Below, piece by piece: positions 12,200 to 22,640 of a stretch of 64,000 nucleotides of DNA. The notes beneath the pieces were generated by a model, which made no database searches, was not told where the DNA came from, and saw only the letters and a program-made list of their open reading frames with translations. Where the stretch lies: positions 175,762,413 through 175,826,412 of the forward strand of contig CM040128.1 of the NCBI GenBank assembly GCA_022559845.1. The letters are read 5' to 3'. The DNA is from Amorphophallus konjac. Lineage: Eukaryota; Streptophyta; Magnoliopsida; Alismatales; Araceae. Position 1 is the first letter of the stretch; each line of letters begins with the position of its first letter. The position numbers and the translations under genes are program-made.

Positions 12200-12700
12200 A
12201 CGGCCACAAGGACTGTAACGGCCTAGCACAGGTGCTTACACCGCTCTGACGCGCCAGGACAGGGGCGTCAGGGCCAACAGGCTCAAACCCAAAATGCGAG
12301 CCACGTAACGGTCTAGGGCGGACGCGTTACAGCAGCCTAACGCGCAAGCACAGACGCGTTACGCCCACCTAACGCGTGAGGGCAGGCGCGTTACGCCAAC
12401 CGACTCAAAACAAAAACTCAGACAGACAGCACGTAACGGCCTGGGGCAGGCACGTTACAACGCTGTGATGCACGGGGACACTACCGTTACACGAACCGAC
12501 TTACCCAAAACACAAGACGACAAAATGGCTGTGACGCACCAACCCAGGCGCGTCAGAGGAGTGTAACGGTCCAAGGCTGGACCGTCACGCTCACTCAGCC
12601 ACCAAAAGCTAAAAATACACGAACACGGTGGCGGTCTATTGTAGGGCCGTCAGAGACCCCTGACGGTCTCTGAGACGACCGCTACACCGGCACGGTGGGA
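12200..12700. repeat. Array of about nine TAACGCG/TGACGC hairpins
   Basis: Successive short inverted repeats have 6-7 bp stems and loops of about ten bases. Examples are TGACGC...GCGTCA (12247-12270), GTAACG...CGTTAC (12305-12330), TAACGCG...CGCGTTA (12338-12361 and 12370-12393) and TGACGC...GCGTCA (about 12531-12555). Further GTAACGG, ACGGTC and GACCGC versions run on to about 12690. Loops are unalike while stems are conserved, so the arm pairing itself appears to be maintained. CpG density is far above the flanks. Confidence 0.8.
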
Positions 12701-13384
12701 AAAATAGTGGAATGGCAGAATCGGCCCGTTCCACGCCCCATTCACGCCGAAGCGCAGGGGAAACAAATCTAGACGATGAAAAACAACTCTAGGAGGCTAA
12801 AAAGCCCACATGCAAGCCCTAAAATGAGAGATCGGGGCGATTTCATCAAATCGACTCAAAGTGGGTCACCGAGGTTCCCGGACTCCTACCGGCCTCGAAT
12901 GACAACCGATCGACACGAAACTTACGTGAATGAGATCCAGACATCCCAATGGTCAGTTTAACACTCACCACATCACAAATGGTTGCCGTTTTCCGGCGAA
13001 CCCTGAAAACCCCAAAAACCACGGTTTTCACTAAACCGGCCCGATCTCCCCCGATCGAGCACCAAACTACGCACGGAAATAGGGAAAACGTGCAGATGGA
13101 AGTGGCGGTCCGTCTCCCTACCTCCACAGAAGAAACCGTGCCCCAAAGGGACTAAACCACGCCGAAAATCACCGAATCACGAACGACGCCCTCTCGGAAT
13201 CCACCGAGGGATCGCGCCAGCCACGCTCCATCCGCTGCTCCTTCCCGCGAACCGATCACCCGAGCACGTCCACGCCTCAGCCAGCTCTGCAACGATGTGT
13301 GCCCCGCGCCGAACGGACCAGAGACGGGAGAGAACGGAGTGAGATAGCGTGAAGTTGAAAATGAGCAGGAGAGATAGTGGAGTT

Positions 13385-13394
13385 GAATTTATAG
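13385..13394 (-). promoter_or_regulatory. TATA-like box of the chromovirus-like LTR
   Basis: CTATAAATTC reads on the minus strand about 290 bp inside the LTR-like end. It is followed downstream by pyrimidine-rich sequence that could be a transcription start region. Assigned by sequence and position only. Confidence 0.4.
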
Positions 13395-13683
13395 AAAGAA
13401 ATTAGGAAATTTTCCTAATTTTCAAAAAATCTGATTTTTGGCCCGGTCTCAGAAAAATACACAAAAATAGTCGAAACGACCGGCTCGACGAGTACATCGT
13501 TGCTGTAGCATCCACGAGTCGATGAACTGAGAAATAAACTCACCGTAGGGTTCCGTAACTAGTACGAGAGAAAAACTCACACGGATCGTAAAACTCAACT
13601 CGGGAGCTACAAAAGCGAACCGAAACTCTCCGAAAGGATCCGAAAGACCCAATAAAGATCCAACAAAGATCCGGGACATTACA

Positions 13684-13826
13684 ATCATCATGGGAGAATA
13701 AGACATATTAACTGCAATGTAATTGATTCTAACAACAGAAAGGTATGGAAATCCTTGAGTAAACATGCGAGAAGTATTGCTGAACTGACAGGACCCAAGA
13801 GCACTTGGGTCCCCAAATCTGCATAG
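13684..13826 (+). pseudogene. gag: Sire-B gag, C-terminal end after the composite insertion
   Basis: After the duplicated atcat (13684-13688) the gag frame resumes at 13689 and ends with TAG at 13824-13826. The last residues include GPKSTWVPKSA. A closely related phrase precedes the gag stop in Sire-A (SWVPNSLP before 9585) and in Sire-F (GPKNS before 48755). The next 30 bases include a tttgcag/gtgtgcc stretch that resembles the start of pol in Sire-A, then similarity ends. The deletion that removed pol therefore begins just here. Confidence 0.85.
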
Positions 13827-15554
13827 TAACTTCAGTTTGCAGGTGTGCCTTGAAGAAGGAAATGAATGGGGTAATCATATCAAGGCACATAAAGGTTAGT
13901 CAACCCCAATCTCTTTTCTTGTCAATATTGTTGTTCCCTTTATTAGCATATATGCATGACTGAATTGTTAGATAGCTGTGATTAATATAGATCAACCTTG
14001 TTTTCATGATGGTGGTTGATGCATCTCATTTAGATCTCATGAGCATAAGTAGGTGTACTCATATGCATGTCTGTGAAAAACTCATACATATCTGTGTACC
14101 TTAAGAAGATCAAGTAGTGATTGTTTGATATATCTGCTCAGTCTGAGGGGGAGCTGAACTCATCAAAGGTCATTTGTTCATGGGAGTTGTGATGTCCTGG
14201 TGCTCAGACAGTTAGTACTCCGATGATGTCTGTCTAGCTGATATTGCTGCGGTGATACAGCTTCTGAAATGTGACATGAGATGAATGGTCTATTCTGAGG
14301 ATCTCTGGGTCATAAGAGATGAGTGAGCATTAGTCTTTGGTGCTTAAGGTGGTGCTGTTGGAACTATCTCCTCTCGCCTAAGTCTTTTCTCTGTTCATGA
14401 GTGGCTTTACCTCTAACATCCCCATGTTCAGCTTCTTCTTCTCTTATCCACGTCTATTCTCTAGTAACATCAGAGAGTGTACAAGTCAGGGGGAGTAACA
14501 TCAGATTGGTGTCACCTCTACTTATCTTCAATAATTAACTACTAAAATCACCCTGATCTGAGAACTAAATTGCTAACCTATGCAGAGATGTGAGACTCAG
14601 TATATGAACATTATATCTTAACTGAAAAGTCTTCACAATTAATTTGAATGACTCCTCAATATGGGTATGAAATAGTTCAATTGGAAATCTCTTAACAATG
14701 CTTCTAAAATCTGAACGTGTTTAGTAAGAACCCAAACTGATAGGAAATCTAAGGCTCATATTGTCTTTAAGTCATGTCTATGGAAAATTCTGATAAAGGA
14801 CCAGGGAATACGCCATTAATAAAACTTAATCCTGGCAGAGCAATGGCATAATATTTGAGAAACTGGCCATCTGACTCAAAGAAATTCAGAGGTCATGTCA
14901 TGAGAATTAATGCTATCTTTGTTCAAATTTCTTTGGAGACATAAAGGTATATCGCACTGAGTAACCAGGGATTCTGGTGTCTAATCAACATGTTTCCTTG
15001 AGTAAAAAGGTGTTGTTATACTGGAATGTTCAATCAAAAATTGTGCAAAAGTTCTTGACTAATATGGTTGACCCTAAGGTTCCTTCATTAAAAATTAGAT
15101 TGATTTAAATTCCATATGAAAATTGGGTTACTCAATCAGTCATTGGGTTATGAAAGACGCTGATAAGATTAAGGATGTTTTTGATTAAGATATTTCCTTA
15201 ATAAAACTATTTATCTCCTGTTGACGCATAAAAATAAATTGTGAAGAAAACTATTTTAAAATATAGTCTCATATTCCTAATATCCCGTTTCTGCATAGGA
15301 AGGCCTTTACGGTTTTAAAGACAAAGGGCAATTTGGGTATTAACTATTGAATATTAGTAAAGGTGGCGATATCTTTTATGCGAAACCCTACTTGTCTTTC
15401 ATTCATACTCTTATTTTTGAAGACGAGGCGTTGTCCCGCCCTCAAGTCTCCTTCCTTCTAGCTCGGCCTGCAAGTTTGCCTCTCCAACCCTCCGTCTCCT
15501 CATTCTGCACGTTCCCTCTTCTCGTGTTCTTCTTCTCCTCTCATCTTCTCTACC
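13827..15554 (+). other. Sire-B untranslated stretch where pol would be expected
   Basis: About 1.7 kb without a credible coding frame and with no recognisable protease, integrase or RT motif on either strand. Polypurine tracts AGGGGGAG occur at 14146-14153 and 14488-14495. These resemble the repeated tracts that Sireviruses carry downstream of pol, so this region corresponds to post-pol sequence. An AT-rich portion (14560-15340) shows nothing else. Confidence 0.6.
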
Positions 15555-17945
15555 ATGACTTCCCCGTCAGCCACAAATGAAGGGAATAAGAGTAGCTCAG
15601 AAGAGCGTCAACCATCCGCTCCACAGGCCCAGATGATTGAGGTCACTCGGTGGTTCGAGCGGAGGCCGAAGAAAGCACATTCAAAGGAAGCAACTTCTGC
15701 GTCTGTTCAAGAGGAATCACTCAGTAAAAAGAGAAAAGAAATGGAGAAACAGCCGAAGGATACCTCAGTAGAGCAGCCGCCGCCTGATTCACCCAGAGAA
15801 GTATCTCACCAAAAGCAACAAAAAGGGAAAGAGAAGGCAGATAAAGTTGATTCTGATGAAGAAGGAGCTTCATCTCAACATTCAGAAGGTGATGTATCTC
15901 TTCCACAAGTTGAAGTGGTTCTGGAAATAGGAAGGGTCATGCTTCCTCAGTATGTAGATTTTAATGACGAACCCATGATCTTAGAATTTCCTGAAGTGAA
16001 AGAGATGTTTAAATTTCAGAAATGGAAGAAGTTCTTAAGTAAGCATAGAGTTTATTATCCTAAGTTGGTTGCTGAGTTTTACCATAACTTGAAATGCATC
16101 TCTGAAAAAACAAGGGTTCAGTCCATGGTTAAAGGAGTAAAGATTGACCTAACTAGGCATTTTTTTCACAAAGTTTTTCATATTCCGGAAGAAGGTCAGG
16201 TGGAAGGTGAATTCAATTTCGACCTACATGAGGCGTACTCCCTCATTTCTGAAAAGGTCAGAGATCCCAAAGACCCAAGGAAGTAGGCATATCTCTCCCA
16301 GTTCAATGCATGTAAGTTTTCCCCTTCGAAGAGATTAATTCATCATATTCTCACCACTATGATAACTCCTCAAGTCGGAGGTAGAGGGAGAGTAACAGAC
16401 TCACAGAGATTCATTCTCTATTGCCTGCTCAAAGGCATCAAGATATGCCTACCTGCCACAATTCTTCAGATCATGAGTACTTTCAAGAAGTCCAACAGAA
16501 ATTTACCATATGCTGCTCATTTGACAGCAATCTTCAAAAAGATGAAAATTCCATTGGAAGGGGAAACATCAAAAAACATCCCCAAAGTGAACATCTATAA
16601 TTTGGACTTCATGAACAAGTATTTGAGGCCAAAGTCATCCAAAGGCAGTGATATGAAAGATGCCATTGAAGAAAGTAAAAAGTTTCAGGTCCGTCATGAA
16701 AGGGATCTCACAGAGTCAGATGAACAAGACTTGGCTCCCTTGAAGAAGAGGAAGAAAACACACAAAAGAAGAAAATCAGAGACTGCACATCAAGAGGAAA
16801 CAACTGCTGATGCTGCTCAAGTGAATCTTGAAAATATTCCCCTGCAACAAGATGACAATGAGCCTGACTTAACAGATACTCAACCTTCCCAACAACTGGA
16901 TCAAAATATAAGTCAGTTATTTGATCAATTTGGGGTGCAATCTGAGCAAGAACAAGATCACAATGCTCAGCAAGGGCAAGAAGCAGACAAAGAAGAGGAA
17001 GGCAGTGAAATTCCCAAAGAAAGTGAAAGAGCTGAATCCCCTCAAGACAAGGGAAGTGAAACAGAGTCTTTTGTTGAAATAATCACTCATATTATGAAAG
17101 ATAGTGCTGAAGAAATCTATGAAGAACTTGCAGAGTCAGTGGCAAATGAAGAGGAGGACGTACCACAAAGAGTCCAAATATCTGCTGAAGAAACTCCACA
17201 GACAGCTGAAGAAGAAGTACAAGACTATGGTATAGGACCTGCTCCAGAATATGGTCCACATCATGGAGGGATAATTAGTCTTGGCGTCCTCCCTCCTCCA
17301 CCTACTGAGTAGCCTCATTCATATCAAGTTGAGCTCCCTGATTCAAGTGCTTCCACTGCCAGCTCACATGAAGCGAGTACTGAACCTAACATTGTGCAGA
17401 TGTTGTCAAATTTGACAAAAATTGTACTCGATCAAAATGACCTGATGAATCAACAGTTTCTGTTTCACACTGTTCACATGGATAAAGTCGAAAGCCGATT
17501 GTAGCATCTAGAAAAGATAGTCAAAGCTCAAGGGATAGAGTTTCTTACTGCCAAACGAAAAATTGATATAGCAGTACAACAGATTTTGGAATCCCTTATG
17601 GTTATTAGCACTAGAATTGGTGAAATGGTAAGCAAAATCCAAGACACCCAAATCTCTTCTATCAGTAAGATGGCTCAAATTCTTAGCCACACCTTTGATC
17701 TCAAAATTGAGTTTGAACTGTTTAAGGGAGCATTGAACAAGATTGCTGCCAATCAACCTGATATCATAAATCGGTTTTAAGTGGTCCAGTCAAATTTACA
17801 AGCCCTTTCAGAAACTGTTAAAGTATCCATTTCAAAACAAGAGTCAACTACTTCCCTGGTGGACAGACTGGGAAGTACTGTGCATAACAAGCTCGACAAG
17901 CTGTCAGAATCCATTCGAGATCTCTACACTTCAATACTGAACTGA
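15555..17945 (+). pseudogene. Sire-B env-position ORF, putative plant transposon protein family (four internal stops)
   Basis: An ATG in good context at 15555 opens a frame that runs to TGA at 17943-17945, interrupted only by TAG 16284, TAG 17310, TAG 17502 and TAA 17778. All four fall in one frame with no frameshift. Domains, in order, are a lysine- and glutamate-rich N terminus, a globular part at about residues 120-400, a long acidic glutamine-rich region, and a C-terminal helical region. The globular part contains motifs such as SMVKGVKIDLTRHFF and NLPYAAHLTAIFKKM. I recognise these as the 'putative plant transposon protein' family found in env position in some plant retroelements. No signal peptide or clear transmembrane segment is seen, so an envelope function is not supported. 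The role is unknown. Confidence 0.75.
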
Positions 17946-18355
17946 CTCCCCTTTTCAGGTTCTAGCTCATCATCTATTCCACGAGACAGGGGGAATTACA
18001 GAGGTTACTGATCACACCCCCATTTTTTGATAATGACAAAGGGGGAGAGTCAGTGAACTTTTTTGACTTTTTAGACAGATAGTACAGTTTGTTTTGACAG
18101 TCAGACAGTTTTCCTTCTGGACAGACAATGTGCAATATTTGTTTTGCTGGATGGATTGTCTCTGCTGTGAGATTTTTGTTGAAAGAGCTTTTCATTCAAA
18201 CACTACCTTGTATCTTTCTGAAGTACACAGAAATGTCTATGATATGTTGCATGGTTGCATTGAAGTATGAGTTTATTGAATGCTTGATTCATTCTGACGA
18301 TGAACTCAATTAATCTTACATGACTTATAGTTGTCATTATCAAAAAGGGGGAGAT
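17946..18355 (+). other. Sire-B repeated polypurine tracts and primer site for plus-strand synthesis
   Basis: Purine tracts lie at 17988-17995, 18038-18047 (AAAGGGGGAG) and 18342-18355 (AAAAAGGGGGAGAT); the last directly abuts the LTR. The middle tract is preceded by ttttgataatgacaa, the same phrase that occurs just inside the LTR at about 18370. A copy of the LTR edge may therefore be duplicated internally. Confidence 0.8.
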
Positions 18356-18589
18356 TGTTGGAACCCTGGTTTTGATAATGACAATCTGAGTCATGTGAGA
18401 TTAATATAAATAAAAGTGTTTACATTTAATCTTACATCCATGGATCAATGCATTGCTTCATCCTTCGTATATGTATGTATAGTTAGTCCAGTGCTTCTCA
18501 AGTTTGTACAACCGTAGCTAGAATGCGTGGTTAAGTTCATGCATCAGATGCTTCATGCGTACACCAAGTCTGCACACGGTTGCCTTGAT

Positions 18590-19200
18590 AACTCAGCATG
18601 TCTATACATTCTGCTGCATACATACGTAAGGCAGTGTCATGCATTCAAAGTCCACACATGCACACACACAGCTTGTGCATTATGCATTCATATTTAAACT
18701 CTAGGCATAGCAAGTCTGCACATTGGTTGTTGCATGCATGCAAAGTCTATACATTCTTAAGAAGTATTCGCAGCGAAGATTGTACAGCCTGTGTTATTCA
18801 TACATACACATAGTCGATGTATCTTTTGCCCATGCACAGGTTAAGTCTGAACAGAGTCTTGTTGCATCGTGTGCCTCATGTAGTTCCAAAGTCTATACAT
18901 CGTCCTGTCGCATAAAGTCTGCACATCGTTTGTACATCGCACATAAAGTATGCACACTATCTGGTGGCAAGTCTATACATCGTCCTGTCGCATGCACATA
19001 AAGTCTGCACATTGTTTGCACTTCGCACACAAAGTATGTACACTCTTTGGTGGCATGTTTGTGCATTCATCTTCGATGTGCATACTTCTCCATATGCAAA
19101 ATGCATTCAAAGTCTGTACACCCGTGGATGACATGTCCATGCATTCATTCTCGTTGTACACACTTTCTAATATGCACAATGCATTATGTGCATCACATAT
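18590..19200 (+). repeat. Array of AAGTCTRYACA motifs in the Sire-B LTR
   Basis: About twenty copies of AAGTCTATACAT, AAAGTCTGCACA or close variants lie in the U3 region upstream of the TATA box. In sense orientation the unit equals that of the Sire-A array, and it shares the core AGTCYRYRCA with Sire-F. A longer duplication is visible at 18890-19040, where aagtctatacatcgtcctg occurs twice about 80 bp apart. Confidence 0.8.
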
Positions 19201-19399
19201 GTACATGCTTAGATCAAATCTCGAACCAACTATGTGCTTTAACCTTTGCAGGATATCTGCTGGTCGAGGAACTTAAGAAGGGCACGTGATCCAAGAAGCC
19301 AGGATCGTGACACGTGGAACCATTGTGCTAGGACACCGCCACGTGGACTAAGACCTCTGGGCGAGAATTGTGGAGGACACACGCTCACATCTCTGATGA

Positions 19400-19408
19400 T
19401 ATAAAAAG
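19400..19408 (+). promoter_or_regulatory. TATA box of the Sire-B LTR
   Basis: TATAAAAAG lies between the motif array and the conserved transcribed block, the expected U3/R arrangement. Confidence 0.55.
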
Positions 19409-20135
19409 AGGACTTCCCCATCTGGAGAAAGTTAATTGAAAAATGAAAAGAGCCTGCACGATCCAGACTGTAGAAAAAGAGAGATAGAGAGTTGAGAAGA
19501 AAGTGAAGATAGGCATCCAAAGACTTGTATCTGCTGGTTCTTGAATCAAATCCAGACCAGTCAGATGTTGAGATCAACATTGGTTTTTGTAGTGCTCAGC
19601 TTTCAGTTGCTATATCTCTTCCATCTTTCGTTTTACTTTTGATTCTTGTTTTCAATCTGTTCTGACAATAGAGCAAGCTGTGAAGCTCAGCTATTTGCAG
19701 AGGAGGATTTCTATGGACGGGTTACGCTATAGTCCCCAGCGGTTGGCAAAGTTGTAATGCCCAGCGGTAGCAAGCTGTAACGCTCAGCAGTTTGTAGGCA
19801 AGCTGTGAAGCCCAGCAGTTAAGCTGTGTATCAGCAGGAATCCACACTCAGGTTGAGTGTGAGGTGGACGTAGATCTCTGGATAGAGATCGAACCACCTA
19901 AAAGTCTTGTGTGCTGTGATTTGTCAGATTTCTCTATCTTCAGTAGATGCATGCTTAGGTGCGGTTTAAGTGTTTGAGTATTAGTCCAATAGATGATTCG
20001 ATCAATTGGGTTTACATGCAGTGATTCTTTAATCATTCAGTGGTAGCTCTTTTGAAAATTATTTTTGGGGCAAGTTGCATAAAAGATCCATTCACCACCC
20101 TTTGGATCTAATTCAGTGTGTCACCTGCCACAACA

Positions 20136-21373
20136 AGTCCAATGGCGAACTATTTGGCCGGTTTAATGGATAATTTGGATTATTGTGTGAATTGTTGAAT
20201 TTCCACCGACAGGGTTGGACGGCCAGGACATGGCCGCACATCCCGTTGAACGGTCTTATGATAGACCGTTCATCCGTTCGATTCCTGAATTTCAACAGAT
20301 TTTCTCTCTTTATCCATGGTTTTATCCCTAACTTCTCCCGTCATTTTCTCCACGGATGCTGAACCATTTTGAGTACCGTTTCGACTGGATAAGAGATAAT
20401 TCGATTATCTATGATTTTTATTTGATAATCTCGACCTGAAAATGCTTCTAAACCCTAATTTCGAGCTAGAACTTTAGGTGCTCTATAAATAGACCCTAAA
20501 GGCTACCTTTGAAAGGGGGGAGATTTTGGTCGACGGCGAAGCCCTTCCGAATCCTTGAGCGACCTACGACCAGGGAGGGAGGCCTTCTACGTCCATATAG
20601 GCCTCCGGTCCAGGGAGTAACTTCTGTTTTGAGTCCTTTTGCATTCTGGATTGTCTCGTTTTCTTCTCATTGCATGTTTGCTTCTACACATCCATTCTCC
20701 CACGTTTTCGTTGCTTGCACTATCATTCGCACACACACTCCCACGTCTTTAACGCCCCAGGGGTTTAAAACTTCCCAGGTATCCCCCACTTCACTTAGTT
20801 ATGATCATTTGTTTCCGTTTTAGCATCTACTACACTTTTCAGTTCTAATTTGGGTTTTCTCTTTGTGTTTCCACGTTGTTTTGCAGGTCAGCAATACACT
20901 AACACGAGGCCCATCCTTTCTGGCCGATCGGAAAGGGTGGAGGTTGGACCCTTTTGCAACTTCTGGCGTGGTGGTCTTGTGCGGCTCTGTCAGGACCGTT
21001 CAAGGGTACGTGCGGTGGATCTTTGGCCACTCTTCATCGTCTTGCGGTCATTTCTAAACCGTCCATCAGCCAGTAGTTCTACATCCCGCGTCCTCTGCAG
21101 CACTGAAGAGTGGCCTGTCGTGCGGCCGTCCAACATCACAGGCGGTTCTTCACAGGCCGCTCACCCCCTGCAGTGCTGGTTAAAGGCGAGTGTCTCCCTC
21201 CCTTTCCAAGGTACGGTGTGTTCATCACATTAGGCACCTTGGTGGCGATCACGGTTATTTACATTCTTCTGTTCTCCTTCTACTATTCCCATTTATTTTA
21301 TATACCGATTTAGTAGAAGGGGAGAGAAGACATCTTTTAAGCCAAATGAGGAGTAAAACAAAACATGTCAACA
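20136..21373 (+). repeat. 5' LTR of TRGAG-1, left part displaced by Sire-B
   Basis: Matches 29772-31009 base for base with scattered, mostly transition differences. The missing left 520 bp lie beyond Sire-B, outside the window. It ends ATGTCAACA at 21373. It contains inverted CGGT...ACCG motifs and a TATA box. Confidence 0.9.
20484..20491 (+). promoter_or_regulatory. TATA box of the TRGAG-1 5' LTR
   Basis: TATAAATA sits in the context ctctataaatagaccc, preserved at the same place in the 3' LTR (30120-30127) and in TRGAG-2 (50713-50720). Confidence 0.65.
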
Positions 21374-21880
21374 GCCCATTTTTTGGCGATCACGGTGGGA
21401 CACCTAGTGCCCATCGTGTTAGTGATTTGTTGACCTCTTCTTTTACTGTGTAAGTCCTCTTGTCGAAGTGATTTCAGGTTGGTCTGGGCACGGTCTCTGT
21501 CCTCCAGAGCATGTGCGGATCTCCAGGAGCCGTCCATCTCTTCGACGGCTGGAAGTCCACCACTCTTCTCTGTGAACAGCGCCATATCTTCTGCAAAGCC
21601 TGCTGCGATAAGTGGTCCAATGTCATCTATTCAAGTATAACACGGTTGCTTATTGGCCGTCCATCTTGCTGGCACAGGTACTCCTCTGTCTTCTGATTGT
21701 TGTCTTGGTTGCTGTTACACGGTTTATGCAGGTCCGTTCCAGTCATTAAGCGGCTGTCCATAGACCGCTCATCTGGGTACGCAGCTCGTTTCTGTCACTG
21801 TTCATTTCCAACATTCTCTGGTTTGCCTGTTCTTTTGACGTTACTCCTTGTATTATACGGTTGTCTACAAACCGTTTATC
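20978..21880. repeat. Array of CGGT-N10-ACCG hairpins in TRGAG LTR and leader
   Basis: Units follow (A/G)CGGT, about ten bases, (A/G)CCG(T/C)(T/C)CATC. Examples are at 21045, 21139, 21643, 21742 and 21858, and another at about 20250. The 3' LTR carries more (for example 29618 and about 29740), as do the LTRs and leader of TRGAG-2. Loops differ while both arms and a trailing CATC are kept. Confidence 0.75.
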
Positions 21881-22640
21881 TCCCTGAGCAGTCTTGCAGA
21901 GACCGTCCTTGTCATGCTACGGTGCACCCGTGCTTCTCTTTCATTACCACCTTATATGCTTTTCATGATACTTGGTGCCGATTACTGATCTCCCCCTGCT
22001 CCCATATCATTGTTGTATACTTGCTTTCACCTCTTACATATTTGATTTGTTCATTGCTTGCTAGTTTCTATGTTAGAATTTTGCAAGCACTCCGGTGCGC
22101 ATAGGATTCATGCATTTCATTCATATTTAGTTGTGTTCCTAACGAGGTAGAGTTTCCTCTCGTCTCCATACTCCTTGGAGCCGACTAGGGGACCTTGCCG
22201 AGGGCCTCCGTAAGTCCCCGTGAGCCGTGGATTCCCACACGGACACCGGGCAGGTTGTACCGTACCACCCCCCAGTCTAGGGTCTGCATTCATGAGAGAG
22301 AGAGAGAGTCCCTTAGAGTCAGCCAGTTTCCCGTCCCCCACCCAATTTAGGTACCTTGTGGTTGAGTGAATTCACATTTGAATTAATCCACTAAGGTCCT
22401 AAAGAGGAACTTATAAAATCTTCGTGCATCATTTACAACTTGGGTGGTTAATTGGTGGGTTCTTTTCTCATCTCTCCCCTCCATTACATGTTGCAGTGTC
22501 ATCATTTGCATCCTTTTGTCAGATTAGGCTCATTAGGTCTAGTTCATCTTTGTGTGTCCCCATTTAGTTGCATTTGTCTTAGGTTCATTTCCCTTTTTGT
22601 ATTCCTTTGAGATCCACTGTGCAAAGTCTCCATTCTCCCC
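21374..22640 (+). other. TRGAG-1 leader with primer-binding-site-like sequence
   Basis: Directly after the LTR comes gcccattttttggcgatcacggtgggac in two parts: a T run, then TGGCGATCACGGTGGGAC. This is laid out like the TTTTTGGCGCC... primer sites of Tat/Athila-type Ty3 elements, though the tRNA match was not tested. The identical sequence follows the TRGAG-2 5' LTR at 51590. The remaining leader has no credible ORF, holds CGGT/ACCG hairpins, and has a short (GA)n run near 22295. Confidence 0.65.

Larger units (their letters stand above)
1753..13683. mobile_element. Composite insertion inside Sire-B gag (chromovirus-like LTR remnant plus Sire-A)
   Basis: The insertion is bounded by the 5-bp direct repeat atcat (1748-1752 and 13684-13688). 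Its ends are TG (1753) and CA (13683). Removing it with one repeat copy restores the Sire-B gag frame without a gap. The right end, read on the minus strand, starts TGTAATGTCCCGG, resembling chromovirus LTR starts. The left 21 bases (1753-1773) read on the minus strand as an LTR 3' end finishing in GCCACA. From 1774 the sequence is the 3' LTR of Sire-A, which has a different family's termini. I infer a chromovirus-like LTR element that received Sire-A 21 bp from one end and later lost Sire-A's 5' LTR and much of its own sequence. The internal junction near 12020-12160 is not resolved. Confidence 0.7.
12161..13683 (-). repeat. Chromovirus-like LTR portion of the composite insertion
   Basis: On the minus strand this begins TGTAATGTCCCGG at 13683. 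That is comparable with the Tekay LTR at the other end of the window, which begins TGTAAGACCCC. A TATA-like element lies at 13394-13385, followed by GC-rich, apparently transcribed DNA and a hairpin array (12200-12700). The expected second LTR copy and internal region are absent. Adjacent to the left is Sire-A gag, so this is at best half an LTR element. It could also be a 5' regulatory region of another element class; I hold the LTR reading because of the TG/CA ends and 5-bp duplication. Confidence 0.55.
1..20135 (+). mobile_element. Sire-B: pol-less Sirevirus-type Ty1/copia element, 5' end outside window
   Basis: Plus-strand copia element. The order seen is gag (1-1752, resumed at 13684-13826), an untranslated stretch, an env-position ORF (15555-17945), repeated polypurine tracts, and a 3' LTR (18356-20135). 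No protease, integrase, RT or RNase H reading frame lies between gag and the env-like ORF, so the element is non-autonomous. Repeated AGGGGGAG tracts upstream of the 3' LTR are an established Sirevirus hallmark. The LTR ends in CAACA at 20135 and the next bases, agtcc, are the expected right target duplication; the left copy is outside the window. It sits inside the 5' LTR of TRGAG-1. It was later split by the composite insertion at 1753-13683. Confidence 0.85.
18356..20135 (+). repeat. 3' LTR of Sire-B (about 1.8 kb)
   Basis: Starts TGTTGGAACCCTGG after the polypurine tract and ends GCCACAACA at 20135, followed by the target base run agtcc. It contains a motif array (18590-19200), a TATA box (19400-19408), and the conserved transcribed block with CAGCTT-like repeats in reverse orientation to Sire-A. 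The partner LTR is outside the window. Confidence 0.88.

Noticed and set aside
15347..15580. Short ORF upstream of the env-like gene (77 codons)
   Set aside because: Overlaps the env-like start in another frame, has no motif, and looks like 5' leader sequence.
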